Shown here piece by piece: positions 53,340 through 63,551 of a DNA stretch of 64,000 nucleotides; within the stretch, counting starts at the first letter, position 1; each line of letters opens with the position of its first letter. The position numbers were made by a program, and so were the translations under genes. The DNA is from CBDFNC01 sp965249895 (GTDB lineage Bacteria > Pseudomonadota > Gammaproteobacteria > Enterobacterales > CBDFNC01). The notes under the pieces are model-generated. The model worked only from the letters and a program-made list of their open reading frames with translations. It was not told the DNA's origin and did not search any database. Where the stretch lies: positions 806,001-870,000 of the forward strand of contig CBDFNC010000004.1 of NCBI GenBank assembly GCA_965249895.1. Direction: 5' to 3'.

Positions 53340-55059
53340 GTAACTATTCAGCTGGCGGAATATTATTCAATTTTTCCTGAATGAAATCTGGCCACTTTCC
53401 GGCAAACAGGCACTCCAGCGCCTGCCCGACACCGACATTATTTTTCTGGCACGTTGATATATAACTGCGAACCCGGCAAAAGACCTTGGCTCCTTCCATG
53501 GAGCGGAAACACCCAGAGATTTTTTGCTGCACCTTTGCCATTCTGATATCCCTCTCTCCTTGGTTGTTGGTGAAGGGAACCTCTGGATTATCCATGAATC
53601 GCAGCACATCATCCTCAAAATCCCTGAGCCGTTCCAGTAAGTTTCTGGCCTTGCTGCGGGCGACCCGCCCCTTTTTCTTTTTGCCCGTTTGCGGCGGTGG
53701 CGGGCACTCCTGCTCCGCCTTATCGAGCAAACTCTGATACTTTTTCCGCCACTGCAACGCAGTATCGTTATCAAGCTGGCCACCGGCATCATTTACTGCA
53801 TCATTGATTTCAATGAGTAGTTCACCCATCTCATTAGCCCACTCTTGCCCGTCTTGCTCATAGGCGCGGGTAAGTTCCCGCAGGTGATGGGCATTGCACA
53901 AACTGTGGAACACTTGCGTATAGCGGTAATAAGGTTTCCAGTGGTCATGGCAGAGTGTCCCGGCGAACTGAGGCAGTATGCCTATTTCATCCATTGCCTC
54001 CTTACCGCGTTTTGCGTGAGGCTCAAACCAGGTCCACTCTCCGTTCGATGCATTATGAAGCCAGATGCGCTTGCCGCCGACATTAATACCCGTCTCGTCC
54101 GCGTGAATTAACCCGCCATTGATGAGTTCGAGCTTGGCCAGCGTTTCAAAGTCAGCCAGCTTGTTAAAGTTGAACAGTGAGCCGGTACTCAAGGAGATGC
54201 CAAACATTTCATCAAAATGCTGCTGCACCCGGTCATAAGGAATGAGTTGGTACACTGACATATAGACGGCGTTCGCCTTAACCGATGCACCATACTTAGC
54301 CGCCCTGTCCACGTCAGCAGGGAAATCAGCGGTAAACCGGTTGCCCTGCGCGTCTTCCAGAATTTGTGCCCGGTATTCTTTAACCCAGCGGGAAATTTGG
54401 ATATCAAATACCTGGCGACGGTCATAGCCTACGTCATGGTACTGCCCTGGCGGCAAGCTATCCCGGTTGACCGGAACCTGAATAATTTCGTCCGGATCAT
54501 CGACTGGCTTGAGCGTCTTGCCCTCGCGGCCTTTTTGCCCGCCCTGTTTATTGTTACTTTTCTTTCGCTCTTCTTTAGGGCGGTTGGGGTCTTGCGAGGG
54601 CGGCTTGCTGCTATTTCGGCTATTAAGAGACAGGCGACCAAACAATAGCTTGACCAGCAGCAACATCATTTGTACGGCAGCCACTAAAGCAGGAGATGCG
54701 GCCTTGTCATTTTTCAAGGCGTTTTCTACTTGCTCAATGGTGGCGTTGACATCCAATGACTCGGGTATCAACGTTGCTGTGTTTGTATGCTTATTCATGG
54801 GGCTATTATACCCTCTGTTTTTTCGGGCAATTTTTTGCTTCTGTAAGCCAATCTAAGGCGTTGTATTTTTCTGTGCCGGGGGCGCTATGCTTGGTGTACA
54901 CCTGTTGCTTTGGCGCTCTTGTGGTTAAGTTAATCGTTGCTTACAAGCGCTCATTACAGTGACGCATGAAAATGCACTAAATCAGTCAAAACCGTGTCAA
55001 GAAGTTTTGAAAAAAAATAATGCATTTATTGCGGGGTTTTTAGCCAGCTGAATAGTCAC
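53340..55059 (-). mobile_element. IS66-family element
   Basis: Bounded by GTAACTATTCAGCTGGC (53340 on) and the inverted GCCAGCTGAATAGTCAC (ending 55059); the GTAA/GTGA start fits IS66 ends. Only one gene (the TnpC-type transposase) is present; tnpA and tnpB are missing, as in the IS66 subgroup that carries tnpC alone. No clear 8-bp target duplication was found (AAATTTG lies on both sides but not at exact spacing). Confidence 0.75.
53344..54798 (-). CDS. IS66-family transposase (TnpC type)
   Basis: A protein of 484 residues, complete. The N-terminal leucine-rich region is followed by a basic/Gln-rich segment (NSSKPPSQDPNRPKEERKKS, KQGGQKGREG), typical of IS66. The DDE core begins with GLIHADETGINVGGKRIWLH (first Asp), continues with GTLCHDHWKPYYRY (second Asp), CNAHHLRELTRAYEQDGQEW, and ends with FTNNQGERDIRMAKVQQKISG (Glu). 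It ends inside the left terminal repeat. Confidence 0.93.
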   Translation of the reverse strand: MNKHTNTATLIPESLDVNATIEQVENALKNDKAASPALVAAVQMMLLLVKLLFGRLSLNSRNSSKPPSQDPNRPKEERKKSNNKQGGQKGREGKTLKPVDDPDEIIQVPVNRDSLPPGQYHDVGYDRRQVFDIQISRWVKEYRAQILEDAQGNRFTADFPADVDRAAKYGASVKANAVYMSVYQLIPYDRVQQHFDEMFGISLSTGSLFNFNKLADFETLAKLELINGGLIHADETGINVGGKRIWLHNASNGEWTWFEPHAKRGKEAMDEIGILPQFAGTLCHDHWKPYYRYTQVFHSLCNAHHLRELTRAYEQDGQEWANEMGELLIEINDAVNDAGGQLDNDTALQWRKKYQSLLDKAEQECPPPPQTGKKKKGRVARSKARNLLERLRDFEDDVLRFMDNPEVPFTNNQGERDIRMAKVQQKISGCFRSMEGAKVFCRVRSYISTCQKNNVGVGQALECLFAGKWPDFIQEKLNNIPPAE

Positions 55060-55903
55060 ACAAATTTAAGGGTTTACACCACTTCCATCTCTGCTCGCTT
55101 AGTCACGCCCAGGGTTTCAGGTTCCACCAATCATTTATTGGATTCATTCCAAAAGTTTAAATTGGAAGGCGCTTCGTTTTTTGTACCTAATTTTCGCATT
55201 GTGTGAGCTTACTGTAAGAGATTTCAAGTTAACCCTTGTTATTTGATTTGCTCATCTCATCAAATAACTAGAAGCAGAACCCAAGATCAACTGACCATTA
55301 ATGCCACCACTTTTTCACCATGGCAAAAAAATCAAACTCCTCATAACGCCAAAAACCCCTAAAGTTTTAGGCAATCAACTGGCTGCCTTAGCACAACCTT
55401 ACGCACCCAGTCAGATAAGCTGGCTGAAGAACATCCACCCCCCTTCTTTGATAAACCGTAACTCAGAGCCTTGTATTTCGATTCTGCTCGCCATAAATAG
55501 GCCCATTTTGCTAGCAACCAAACTGGCTGCTTTTAGGTGTGGTATCGGCGGCTTTGTCTACATTTGATGCGGTCAGTTGGTGCAAAAGCCACACTCCGGC
55601 TCCCGGTATATAGTTAACAATCACAGTAATAGCATGATATGCACATTGACCTATGGTGGTTCGATCTACTGGTAATGACCAAGCGCCTGTCAAAAGATAA
55701 ACTCTTATGCTGTCCAGTGTTTATCAATTGTAGAAAATACAACTAAAATATCCGATATTCATGGCTGTCTTAAGCAGGGAATCGATACATGGGTATTACG
55801 CTAATTCGTTTTTCACAGGCAATAAAGTTAAATATGGAAAAGTGGAATTAATGTGGACAAAGAGCCCTGGTGGACTCTTTTATTACAACTGATCTCCCTA
55901 GGA
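55060..55903. other. Non-coding gap between IS66 and the TonB receptor gene
   Basis: About 840 bases. Short open frames exist on both strands, but none has a ribosome site plus recognisable sequence. Possibly degraded DNA. No RNA gene seen. Confidence 0.4.
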
Positions 55904-58045
55904 TTAAAATCGATAGTCTACATTGCCATAGAAAGTCCTGGCCTGGCCTACTGCCAAAGAAGATTTACCTGTATTAACGAAGATCGCCTCATCTGTCAGG
56001 TTTTTAACACCTGCCTGAAATATTACGCTGTCCCCGCCTGAGACAGGCAAGCGATATTTCAGACCCAAATCAAATCGGGCATAGCTAGGAACAAAAAAAT
56101 CGTTGTTGTTTTTATTTGGTACGTCATCAACATAGTTAGCACCAGCTGATAGGCTTAAGTTGGGTATTACAGGGTTAAGATCATAAGTAACAAACAATGC
56201 GCCACTATGCTCTGGAATACCCTCGGGAGTATTACCCACATATTCAGGATCCTCGGTGTTTTTACTGATTTCTGCATCCGTATAGGCATAGTTAAGTAAA
56301 ACGGTTAGCTCGTCAGTTACTTGCCAGTTGGTATCAAGTTCAATACCTTTTGAGGTTTGTTCACCAATTAATTTGACGATATCGTTACCATTTATATCTT
56401 CAAGAGAATTCGGTATATTGGTTTTCACGATATCGTAGTAAACAAGGCTATATTGCAGCGAGTCGCTAAAGGCTATGCCTTTAACACCTAACTCCCATTG
56501 TTTACCTTCAGAAGGTTTTACCTCGCCAACAACTGCTTTCGCACTGTTCGGTTCGTACGACGTAGCATAGCTGGCATAGAAAGAAACTTCAGGGATCAAC
56601 TTATAAAGTACACCTGCGTTCCAAACCAAGGAATCTTCATTTTGTTTTAGTGACCAACCGCCGTGACTATCACGGTCATAATCGTCGTAACGCAGCGCCA
56701 AATTGGCCACCAATTTATCACCTATATAAACGGTATCGTTTGCGAATATTCCATAGGTTCTATAGGTATCGACATGAGTCCAGAAGGGCCTAAGTTCATC
56801 AGTTAAATTACCATAAACCGGCTGATGAATATTAAATTTGCTGGGAACGTCATCGGACGGTTGCTTTCCACCCCCTGCAAAGGTAAACGAGCCATCAGAA
56901 TAGCTGTAATCCGACCCTATGCTTAATTTATGGCTTGTCCCTGCCAATTCAAAATTACCAAATAACAGTGCTGAACCCTGGTGTGATTTCTGGTTATTTT
57001 GTGTCATGCCATAAACAGACCTTGTCATCTCTCCTGGGGCAAAGGAAATACCATCACTGGTGCCACCGTCCGGGAAATAAGTCCCTGAGAAAACGTTGCT
57101 CCAATGACTTTCCCAATCTTGATAGGAATAAGATAATTCGCCTCGCCAATCACTGTTCAACTCATGACTTAATATCAAATCTAAAAATCGCTTGTCATCG
57201 ATTGATTTGTCGACGGGTTCGTTAAACTTGCGCGAGACAGGCACATCTGCAATTTTGAAGCTCCCGTCATTGGCCTTGCCAAATGGTATTCCCCTATCCA
57301 AAGGCAATTCGGAATGTCTTACTTCCAAAGCAGCGGTTAATGCTGTCGAATCTGTCAGCTGAAACGTTAAGCTTGGCGCAATGGTATAGGTTTTTTGCTC
57401 AGAAAAATCACGAAAAGATGTTGAATCCTCTCCAGCAGCAATTAATCGGTAAAGTACATTATTGGTATCATTTGTCGCCCCGGTAAAATCAGCGATAAAC
57501 TCTCTTTTACCATGCTCATCTAGACGAACTTTAAATGATCTCATACTCTCGGCTTGTGGCCGTTTGGTAGTGTAGTTAATGATGCCACCCGGCGCATTAA
57601 CACCAAATTGCACAGAAGCAGGCCCTTTTAACACTTCAATACTTTCTACCGTATGCAAATTCATCCGGTCTTCGAAGAATTCCTTCTTGCCATTTCTATA
57701 CGTGAAACTTCCTCTAAAACCACGAATATACATTTGGGTATCTGCTCCACCCATGACGGAGCGAGCAGAAGTACCGGATACATATTTTAATGCATCTTCA
57801 AGTGTCACCAGATCCGCATCTTCAATGAGATCACGATTGATCACTTGTATTGACCTAGGCGTATCCAAAATAGGCACTTCCGACCGTAGTGTTGCCGGCG
57901 CATCTACCACAGCATAATTAGCGGTTTTCTTTCCAACCACGGTTAAACTTTCTGTATTATCTTCTTTTTCACTAGTTTCGGCCCAAATACTGGTGGATGT
58001 GAGCAGACTAGCCGCAACCGCCAGTGAAACTGGATGTATTTTCAT
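55904..58045 (-). CDS. TonB-dependent siderophore receptor 1
   Basis: A protein of 713 residues. Signal peptide MKIHPVSLAVAASLLTSTS-IWA, then the TonB box region (ESLTVVGKK), the plug (LDTPRSIQVINRDLIEDADL, ESIEVLKGPASVQFGVNAPGG with the family's typical GPAS...G), and a 22-strand barrel ending in Phe (FYGNVDYRF). It imports ferric siderophore across the outer membrane with TonB-ExbBD. A Fur-box-like site stands 67 bp upstream. It is a paralogue of the receptor at 60.5 kb, with the same length and nearly the same signal peptide. Confidence 0.95.
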   Translation of the reverse strand: MKIHPVSLAVAASLLTSTSIWAETSEKEDNTESLTVVGKKTANYAVVDAPATLRSEVPILDTPRSIQVINRDLIEDADLVTLEDALKYVSGTSARSVMGGADTQMYIRGFRGSFTYRNGKKEFFEDRMNLHTVESIEVLKGPASVQFGVNAPGGIINYTTKRPQAESMRSFKVRLDEHGKREFIADFTGATNDTNNVLYRLIAAGEDSTSFRDFSEQKTYTIAPSLTFQLTDSTALTAALEVRHSELPLDRGIPFGKANDGSFKIADVPVSRKFNEPVDKSIDDKRFLDLILSHELNSDWRGELSYSYQDWESHWSNVFSGTYFPDGGTSDGISFAPGEMTRSVYGMTQNNQKSHQGSALLFGNFELAGTSHKLSIGSDYSYSDGSFTFAGGGKQPSDDVPSKFNIHQPVYGNLTDELRPFWTHVDTYRTYGIFANDTVYIGDKLVANLALRYDDYDRDSHGGWSLKQNEDSLVWNAGVLYKLIPEVSFYASYATSYEPNSAKAVVGEVKPSEGKQWELGVKGIAFSDSLQYSLVYYDIVKTNIPNSLEDINGNDIVKLIGEQTSKGIELDTNWQVTDELTVLLNYAYTDAEISKNTEDPEYVGNTPEGIPEHSGALFVTYDLNPVIPNLSLSAGANYVDDVPNKNNNDFFVPSYARFDLGLKYRLPVSGGDSVIFQAGVKNLTDEAIFVNTGKSSLAVGQARTFYGNVDYRF

Positions 58046-58111
58046 TTTCTTTCCCTAAAAACTATAAAAATTACGTCAATTCGACGCGGTCAAAATACAC
58101 TTAGACCAATC

Positions 58112-58130
58112 GATAATCAATCTCATTATC
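58112..58130. promoter_or_regulatory. Fur box upstream of receptor 1
   Basis: GATAATCAATCTCATTATC; on the coding strand GATAATGAGATTGATTATC matches the 19-bp Fur consensus GATAATGATAATCATTATC at 15 of 19 positions. It lies 67 bp before the receptor start codon, so iron repression is expected. Confidence 0.75.
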
Positions 58131-58232
58131 ATTTGCTTTTGATCTTTTTATTATCAACTTCTTAAAAGCAAATCTTGGGGAATTTATTAGACTGTCTCTT
58201 GTAACCAACTATGGGGCAATGTTTCTTTATTG

Positions 58233-58260
58233 GTAACTATTCAGCTGGCGGAATAGTTAC
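58233..58260. repeat. Solo IS66-end palindrome
   Basis: GTAACTATTC-AGCTGGCG-GAATAGTTAC. Its first 22 bases repeat the left end of the IS66 element at 53340, and the last ten form a perfect inverted repeat with the first ten. It lies 10 bp past the stop of the ferric-reductase gene and could act as its transcription end, or mark a past IS66 insertion and excision. Confidence 0.7.
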
Positions 58261-58269
58261 TTGTAGTAT

Positions 58270-58986
58270 TCAACCAGCTCGCTTGTGGTGTAACCGGGGA
58301 CATGCTTCACATAAACCGCCATCATGGCGCTTATAATGTAAACAGCATGTGAATCGTTTCAGTATTAAAGACGGGGAATCTTGAGTTTTGACAAGAGAAG
58401 AAAGGCGTTTAGAAGGTAGTTCCAACGCCACCAACCAGAGCCGGGCATCGTGATAAATCTCAATCTCGCTTAATTCTGGTTCAATTCGCTGCAATTTCAC
58501 CATATTTGCCAGTATTAAGTCAGCCAGCAAATTACGTGCGAATCCAGGCCTAATACGAACCACACTATTAAGCTGCTCAATTAAATGATCTATTAACCTA
58601 ATAAGCTGTAGGCCTGCCTCACTAATTAATGTCGCTTTATCGCCTTCGACCATAGAGGATAAGGGTAATTTAAAGCCCGCTACCTCCCCAGATTCAAATC
58701 TCTGTGCGATTTGACTTACGTTTGGCATCGCTTGAACACCATATACGCCCACGAAAGCAAGATAAACAGGTTGCCAGCTAATCATGGACCAACATCGCGT
58801 TAGCCAATATGCTTTGCCCGCCTCAGGGTGCATCAATTGCAAGTACTGATGCAAACTAGCTAATACGGCCTCGCTGTCCTGGTCTATTGCTATCGTACCG
58901 GGCTCAGAGGCCCCCAACTCTCCCTTAAGCTCAGGAGATATATGCTGCGCCAATTTAAATAGCGCTTGATATTTTTCAAGACACAT
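58270..58986 (-). CDS. Siderophore ferric reductase, FhuF-like
   Basis: A protein of 238 residues. The C-terminus carries the Cys-Cys-x10-Cys-x2-Cys motif (TCCLHYKRHDGGLCEACPR) that binds the [2Fe-2S] cluster in FhuF-type reductases, which free iron from ferric siderophores in the cytoplasm. The N-terminal part includes YWLTRCWSMISWQPVYLAFV, conserved in this group. It lies 220 bp upstream of the receptor 1 gene on the same strand, consistent with a shared iron-uptake function. Complete. Confidence 0.85.
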   Translation of the reverse strand: MCLEKYQALFKLAQHISPELKGELGASEPGTIAIDQDSEAVLASLHQYLQLMHPEAGKAYWLTRCWSMISWQPVYLAFVGVYGVQAMPNVSQIAQRFESGEVAGFKLPLSSMVEGDKATLISEAGLQLIRLIDHLIEQLNSVVRIRPGFARNLLADLILANMVKLQRIEPELSEIEIYHDARLWLVALELPSKRLSSLVKTQDSPSLILKRFTCCLHYKRHDGGLCEACPRLHHKRAG

Positions 58987-59445
58987 ATGAATTCACTTTA
59001 TTAGTTAACACCGTTACCCTCTCGAACCGTTCATTTTTTAAGCTGTGGCACACCTGCTCTAGTACACTTGCCAAAGGTCAGTTGCTTTAAAGAGCTACCA
59101 GCTAACCACGTGCATCACTGCAAATCATCCAATGACGAAAAGTATACTTCTACTTTTAATTAGCTAAGTGCCCTGAGCCTTAATAAATACCCCGCTGGAC
59201 TTGCAGTATGTTCACGCCTAATTTTCGTTTGGCCCTAAATCCCGATTAATGTGCGTCTAAACCAAATAAGCTTAATGATAACAGTATAGATTTCCATTTT
59301 CAGTTCCATCTGATATAACAACTAACATCCACGTATATAGTGCAACGTTAAGGCAATTAAGACTCGAAAAATATGAAAGTGGGTACCCTTCACATGTGCT
59401 CGGCCATTGCAAACCAAATCATCGAATAACTATAGGGAGTTCCTT
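58987..59445. other. Divergent promoter region
   Basis: 460 bases between the ferric reductase (minus) and the binding protein (plus). AATAAGCTTAATGATAACA near 59262-59280 resembles a weak Fur site; otherwise nothing recognised. Confidence 0.35.
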
Positions 59446-60423
59446 TTGTTTAAACTAAAAAATCAATTTTCCTGTGTGTTGCCGCTTGTTGCTGGGTTAA
59501 CCAGTTTTACCAGTCAGGCAGCACTCTTTCCGCTTACGATTACCGATGCGGCAGGCATCAAGCATAGGTTTGAACGAGCACCAAAAATCGGCTGTTATTG
59601 GTTAGGTTGTGTGCAAACCCTGGCGGGTATGGGACTTAAACCACAGGCCTCAGCTTGGGTCACTAAGGAGGAACGAAGCAGCACTTTTTCATATCCCTTG
59701 GGGTTACCAAAATATACAATTTTTGATGCACTTAACCCGGAAGACTGGGCCGCAGCAGAGGTAGACGTCATACTAAACAGAGTGCCATTTGGCCAAAATA
59801 GCCTCACTCTCAGTTCTGCCGCGCCGGTTTTTCACCTACATAACCCAAACCACCAGACTACAGACCAAAAAGGTTATCGCGCTTACATCGAGAACATAAG
59901 ATTGATTTCCCTGCTTACCGGCGAGACTGAAAAAGGTGCATCCGCTATTCGGCGATTTGACAACGTGCTCACCAGGTTAAAGACGCTGGCAAACGATCAG
60001 ACGCGTCAGTTAACTGTCGCAGTGGTAAATTCTAGTCAAGGGTACAGACTCCAGAAAACTGACAGCTCTTTTTGTAGTGCACTAGTCGACTTAGGTTTTG
60101 GAAAGTGCATTGGGAGCACTAAGGAATCGCGTGAGCTAAATGGCGAGATGTTTCTTAAGCTCGATCCGGATTGGATTATTTACGAGACCGGACAAAGCTA
60201 TAAAAAACGAAAAGATCCGCTATGGCAGCGACTTAAAGCTGTATCAAAGGGTCAAATCTATAATACTACTGGTTATAGCTATTCTTGTTGTAGTACCCAA
60301 AGCCTAACCCATTCTCTACAGGATTATGCTCATAGAGTCGTCTCCGCCGAGGTACCTTCAGCCGGACCAATGCACGATTTTGTCGCTATCAACAGTCCCC
60401 TTACTCATGATTTAAGCCAGTAG
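59446..60423 (+). CDS. Periplasmic binding protein for ferric siderophore (FhuD/BtuF fold)
   Basis: A protein of 325 residues from TTG 59446, chosen because GGGAG lies about 7 nt upstream and it opens a signal peptide (VLPLVAGLTSFTSQA-ALF). The mature start PLTITDAAGIKHRFERAPKI is the usual beginning of iron-siderophore/cobalamin binding proteins; AAAEVDVILNR and LDPDWIIYE are typical fold elements. It would deliver the ligand to an ABC importer, but no permease or ATPase gene is in the window. It reads toward receptor 2, with a shared terminator between. Confidence 0.8.
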   Translation: MFKLKNQFSCVLPLVAGLTSFTSQAALFPLTITDAAGIKHRFERAPKIGCYWLGCVQTLAGMGLKPQASAWVTKEERSSTFSYPLGLPKYTIFDALNPEDWAAAEVDVILNRVPFGQNSLTLSSAAPVFHLHNPNHQTTDQKGYRAYIENIRLISLLTGETEKGASAIRRFDNVLTRLKTLANDQTRQLTVAVVNSSQGYRLQKTDSSFCSALVDLGFGKCIGSTKESRELNGEMFLKLDPDWIIYETGQSYKKRKDPLWQRLKAVSKGQIYNTTGYSYSCCSTQSLTHSLQDYAHRVVSAEVPSAGPMHDFVAINSPLTHDLSQ

Positions 60424-60430
60424 TTCAATA

Positions 60431-60452
60431 AAAAGCCCGGCTAACCGGGCTT
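60431..60452. terminator. Bidirectional intrinsic terminator
   Basis: AAAGCCCGG / CCGGGCTTT stem with a short CTAA-type loop between the converging binding-protein and receptor 2 genes; A and T tracts are present on either side. Confidence 0.85.
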
Positions 60453-60477
60453 TGAGTCATTACATTAGGATAACTGA

Positions 60478-62619
60478 CTAAAACGCATAATCAGCGTTTA
60501 CATAGAAAGTGCGTGGTTTGCTGTAATTCACACTCCAGGTATCCGTCCATATCCCCGCTTCATCAGTCAGGTTTTGCACTCCAGCTTGAAGGTTTAACGC
60601 ATCGTCTTCCGCCAACGCTAAGCGATACTTGACACCCAAGTCTATGGTGGTAAATGCATTTGTATCAAAGGTATTCGCATCGTTAAACGGCGCTTTACCT
60701 CTGTACTTAATCCCGCCAATCACACTCAAGCCAGGTATGGTTTTATCAAGAGAGTAGTTGGTAAACAAAGCAGCCGAGTGCGGTGCTACGCCAGCAACCT
60801 TGTTACCCTCCAATTCGGGCTCTTCAGGGTCTCTCGTGTATTTTGCATTGGTATAGGCATAGCTCGCCATCAATGCCCAGTCTTCCGCGACATTGTAGTT
60901 CAGTTCCACCTCTACACCGTTTGATTTTTGTTCACCCACTAAACGTGTTGTGTCATCGGGTAGAGTTTTCGCTATATTTTCCTTCGTCAAGTCATAGTAA
61001 ACCAGGCTGTAGAGCAACTCGCCGTTTACATCTCCTTTGACCCCTAACTCCCATTGCTTGCCACGCATATTCTTGTGTTCACCTACGTCAGGTTTATTGT
61101 AATTGGGTTCAAATGAGGTGGCATAACTCGAGTAAAGGGACAGCTCTGGGATCAGTTTATAAAGCGCTCCTACGTTCCAGGTGTAATCCGATTCACTATT
61201 GTCGGAAACCCGGTCCGGACGATCACTGGTGTAAACTACCTTTCTTTCGCTTTTCACACTATCATATCGAACCCCAAGGTTCACAATCAGTTCGTCCGTC
61301 AGATACGCCGTTTCGCTAATAAACACGCCTATCTCTGAGCTTTTACGCTCATCAGTGTCAGCCAATTTCATCTGCGGATCATACTGGCCGTATACGCGAT
61401 TGAACACATTAAAAACCGGGATCCCCAAGTTATGGTCGTGATAGGGTCCTTCTAAAAAATTGCCATTCTTTTCCGAGCTTGAATAATCGATACCAAATGT
61501 CATTAGGTGGTTGGTGGGCCCAATATCAAGGTCGACGTGCATCAGGGCAGATGCCTGGTGTGACTTAGTGGTATCATCTCGATTGCCAAAGCGCCATCTT
61601 TCAATTGAGCCTTTCGCCAAGGTTTGGCCATCCACCACTGTGTCCTGGGTCAGGTAGTTAGACGGGCCGGTTGAGCGCGTATTTTTTACTCGCTTGGCAT
61701 AAACATACGATAATTCCGCTTTTAGCCTATCGTTAATTTGATGCTGCAAAGACAAATCGAACCAATGATTGTTGTACTCCCCGTCATCACCAGGCTCACC
61801 AAAATTTGCACTGACCAGCTCTTCCGGCAACTGGCCTGCATCGGTAAAGTTATCCTGTGGCAGCCCTTGGTTTATAGCCCGCTTTGAATACTGATATTGA
61901 TATCCAACATCCAGCATAGTGTCGTCGTTGAATAAAAAGCGCAGAGATGGCGCTATCGTCGCCGCCTTAACCTCTGAAAAATCGCGATACGTATCTGAAT
62001 CTTCGCCCGTTGCAATTAGTCGGTACATGGTATTGCCGCTCGCGCTGGTTGCCCCTGTGAAATCCGCTACAAATTCGCGTTTGCCATGCTCGTCCAACCT
62101 CACCTTAAAATCACGGTTGGTCTGCGCCTGCGGCTTTTTAGTAATGACGTTTACGATACCACCTGGTGAATTATAACCAAACTGAACAGAAGCAGGCCCC
62201 TTTAACACCTCTACTCTTTCCACCAAGTTCATGTCAATTTGGCCACCGTATTTGCTCCGTTTACCATTACGGAAAACCATGCCATCAGCGCTGAAACCTC
62301 GAATGGTCAACGAATGCTCCAGCTGACCAAGGTCATTAGCTCGTTCAACACCTGGCACATACATCAAGGCGTCTTCCAGCCTGTCGATGTTCGCATCTTG
62401 AATGAATTCCTGAGAAAGCACCTGCACAGAACGTGGAGTGTCCATAATAGGCACATAACTACGTGTAGCAGATACTGACTCTGGCGCAGTATATCCGCGC
62501 TCTTTGGTTCCTGTTATCGTCAGACTCTCAACTTCACGTCTGGTATCCGTTTCAGCCCAAATACTGGTGGATGTAAGCAAACTAGCCGCAATCGCCAGAG
62601 AAACTGGATGTAACTTCAT
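60478..62619 (-). CDS. TonB-dependent siderophore receptor 2
   Basis: A protein of 713 residues; the ATG at 62617-62619 follows AAGGGAATTGTA. Signal peptide MKLHPVSLAIAASLLTSTS-IWA; TonB box region (ESLTITGTK); plug (MDTPRSVQVLSQEFIQDANI, ERVEVLKGPASVQFGYNSPG); barrel ending FYVNADYAF. Long identical blocks with receptor 1 (for example FKVRLDEHGKREF, ADFTGAT, ALYKLIPE) show a duplication, while barrel loops have diverged. This suggests two related but different siderophores. A Fur-like sequence upstream (near 62705) is weak. Confidence 0.95.
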   Translation of the reverse strand: MKLHPVSLAIAASLLTSTSIWAETDTRREVESLTITGTKERGYTAPESVSATRSYVPIMDTPRSVQVLSQEFIQDANIDRLEDALMYVPGVERANDLGQLEHSLTIRGFSADGMVFRNGKRSKYGGQIDMNLVERVEVLKGPASVQFGYNSPGGIVNVITKKPQAQTNRDFKVRLDEHGKREFVADFTGATSASGNTMYRLIATGEDSDTYRDFSEVKAATIAPSLRFLFNDDTMLDVGYQYQYSKRAINQGLPQDNFTDAGQLPEELVSANFGEPGDDGEYNNHWFDLSLQHQINDRLKAELSYVYAKRVKNTRSTGPSNYLTQDTVVDGQTLAKGSIERWRFGNRDDTTKSHQASALMHVDLDIGPTNHLMTFGIDYSSSEKNGNFLEGPYHDHNLGIPVFNVFNRVYGQYDPQMKLADTDERKSSEIGVFISETAYLTDELIVNLGVRYDSVKSERKVVYTSDRPDRVSDNSESDYTWNVGALYKLIPELSLYSSYATSFEPNYNKPDVGEHKNMRGKQWELGVKGDVNGELLYSLVYYDLTKENIAKTLPDDTTRLVGEQKSNGVEVELNYNVAEDWALMASYAYTNAKYTRDPEEPELEGNKVAGVAPHSAALFTNYSLDKTIPGLSVIGGIKYRGKAPFNDANTFDTNAFTTIDLGVKYRLALAEDDALNLQAGVQNLTDEAGIWTDTWSVNYSKPRTFYVNADYAF

Positions 62620-62843
62620 TACAATTCCCTTTATTAAACATTTAATTAACAATAACTTAACAGGTCAAAAAACAGCCTTAATGAGGATACGAACAATATA
62701 TCAAATAAGTTTCATTCGCAACTGACCACTAGGTCAAAATCAACTGATTGTAAAATAGGGTGTTTTAGCCAAAGGAATAACCAGTACTAACGGGGACAGT
62801 TCGGCTAGTTGTCCAGATTAATTTACTTCAATAATCTAGACAG

Positions 62844-63065
62844 ATGGGCGCAATGGCAAAGTATCCTGAAGAACCTAAACAAGCAGTCTTGAGTAAGTTA
62901 TTGCCTCCTAATAATAAGCCGGTGCAGGAAGTTGCAGCAGAGGGAGGGATCAGTGACAAAACGCTATATAAGTGCATAAGCAAAAGTTCACCAAGGCTTA
63001 AATCAACCTACCAATCTAGGCAGGACATGCAGCACTATGCGAATCAGTACATTTGCAATGGTTAA
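62844..63065 (+). pseudogene. IS3-type OrfA N-terminal fragment
   Basis: The frame reads MAKYPEEPKQAVLSKLLPPN, NKPVQEVAAEGGISDKTLY, matching the helix-turn-helix start of transposase OrfA proteins, and then loses homology (KCISKSSPRLK) before a stop. It is preceded by GTTGTCCAGATTAATTTAC, which resembles the tandem repeats at 42.35 kb and may be the IS end. The rest of the IS is missing. Confidence 0.7.
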
Positions 63066-63284
63066 AATTAATACATAATATCGAAAAACTTATACTAATA
63101 CACTTAATTGACTAAACCAATTGAGGGAGAAAGGTCCATATCCACGTCCATACCTGCGTATGAACAGCGTGGCTTTACTAATCGCCTGATGACAACTTCT
63201 TCCCGGACGATATCCATAACTTGCTGGATGAAACTCGGGATCGAATATGGGCGTCATAATGGTTGATAGACATTGTTGAACTAT

Positions 63285-63551
63285 TCAGTCTCGAACTGCA
63301 GGAATACCCAGCAAACGTATGCCGCCGTCATCTTTTGCGACTTCGACACGTTTTATCGGCTGCGGTTGATACCGATTTTCTTGCAGTTCAAGCAGTAACT
63401 GTTTGAGGCTATTGTCCAGATCTTGCGCAAAATATCCCACACGCTGCCCATCTACGCCGGGAGCGCCCTTATTCTTCCACACTTTTCTGAAACCGCTGTA
63501 TAGCGTTTGCATTGATAACAAACTCCCATACAAACTGTAATGTGTTCGCAC
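63285..63551 (-). pseudogene. ltrA: Group II intron reverse transcriptase/maturase, N-terminal fragment
   Basis: 88 codons: LYSGFRKVWKNKGAPGVDGQ, QLLLELQENRYQPQPIKRVE and DDGGIRLLGIPAVRD, the RT0-RT1/RT2 start of LtrA-type proteins. It stops right after PAVRD, where intact proteins continue with RVVQ. Most of the polymerase, maturase and endonuclease parts are missing. Confidence 0.85.

Noticed and set aside
55301..55693. Two overlapping short frames (plus 88 codons, minus 60 codons) near the TonB receptor
   Set aside because: Neither has a ribosome site or family resemblance; they overlap on opposite strands.
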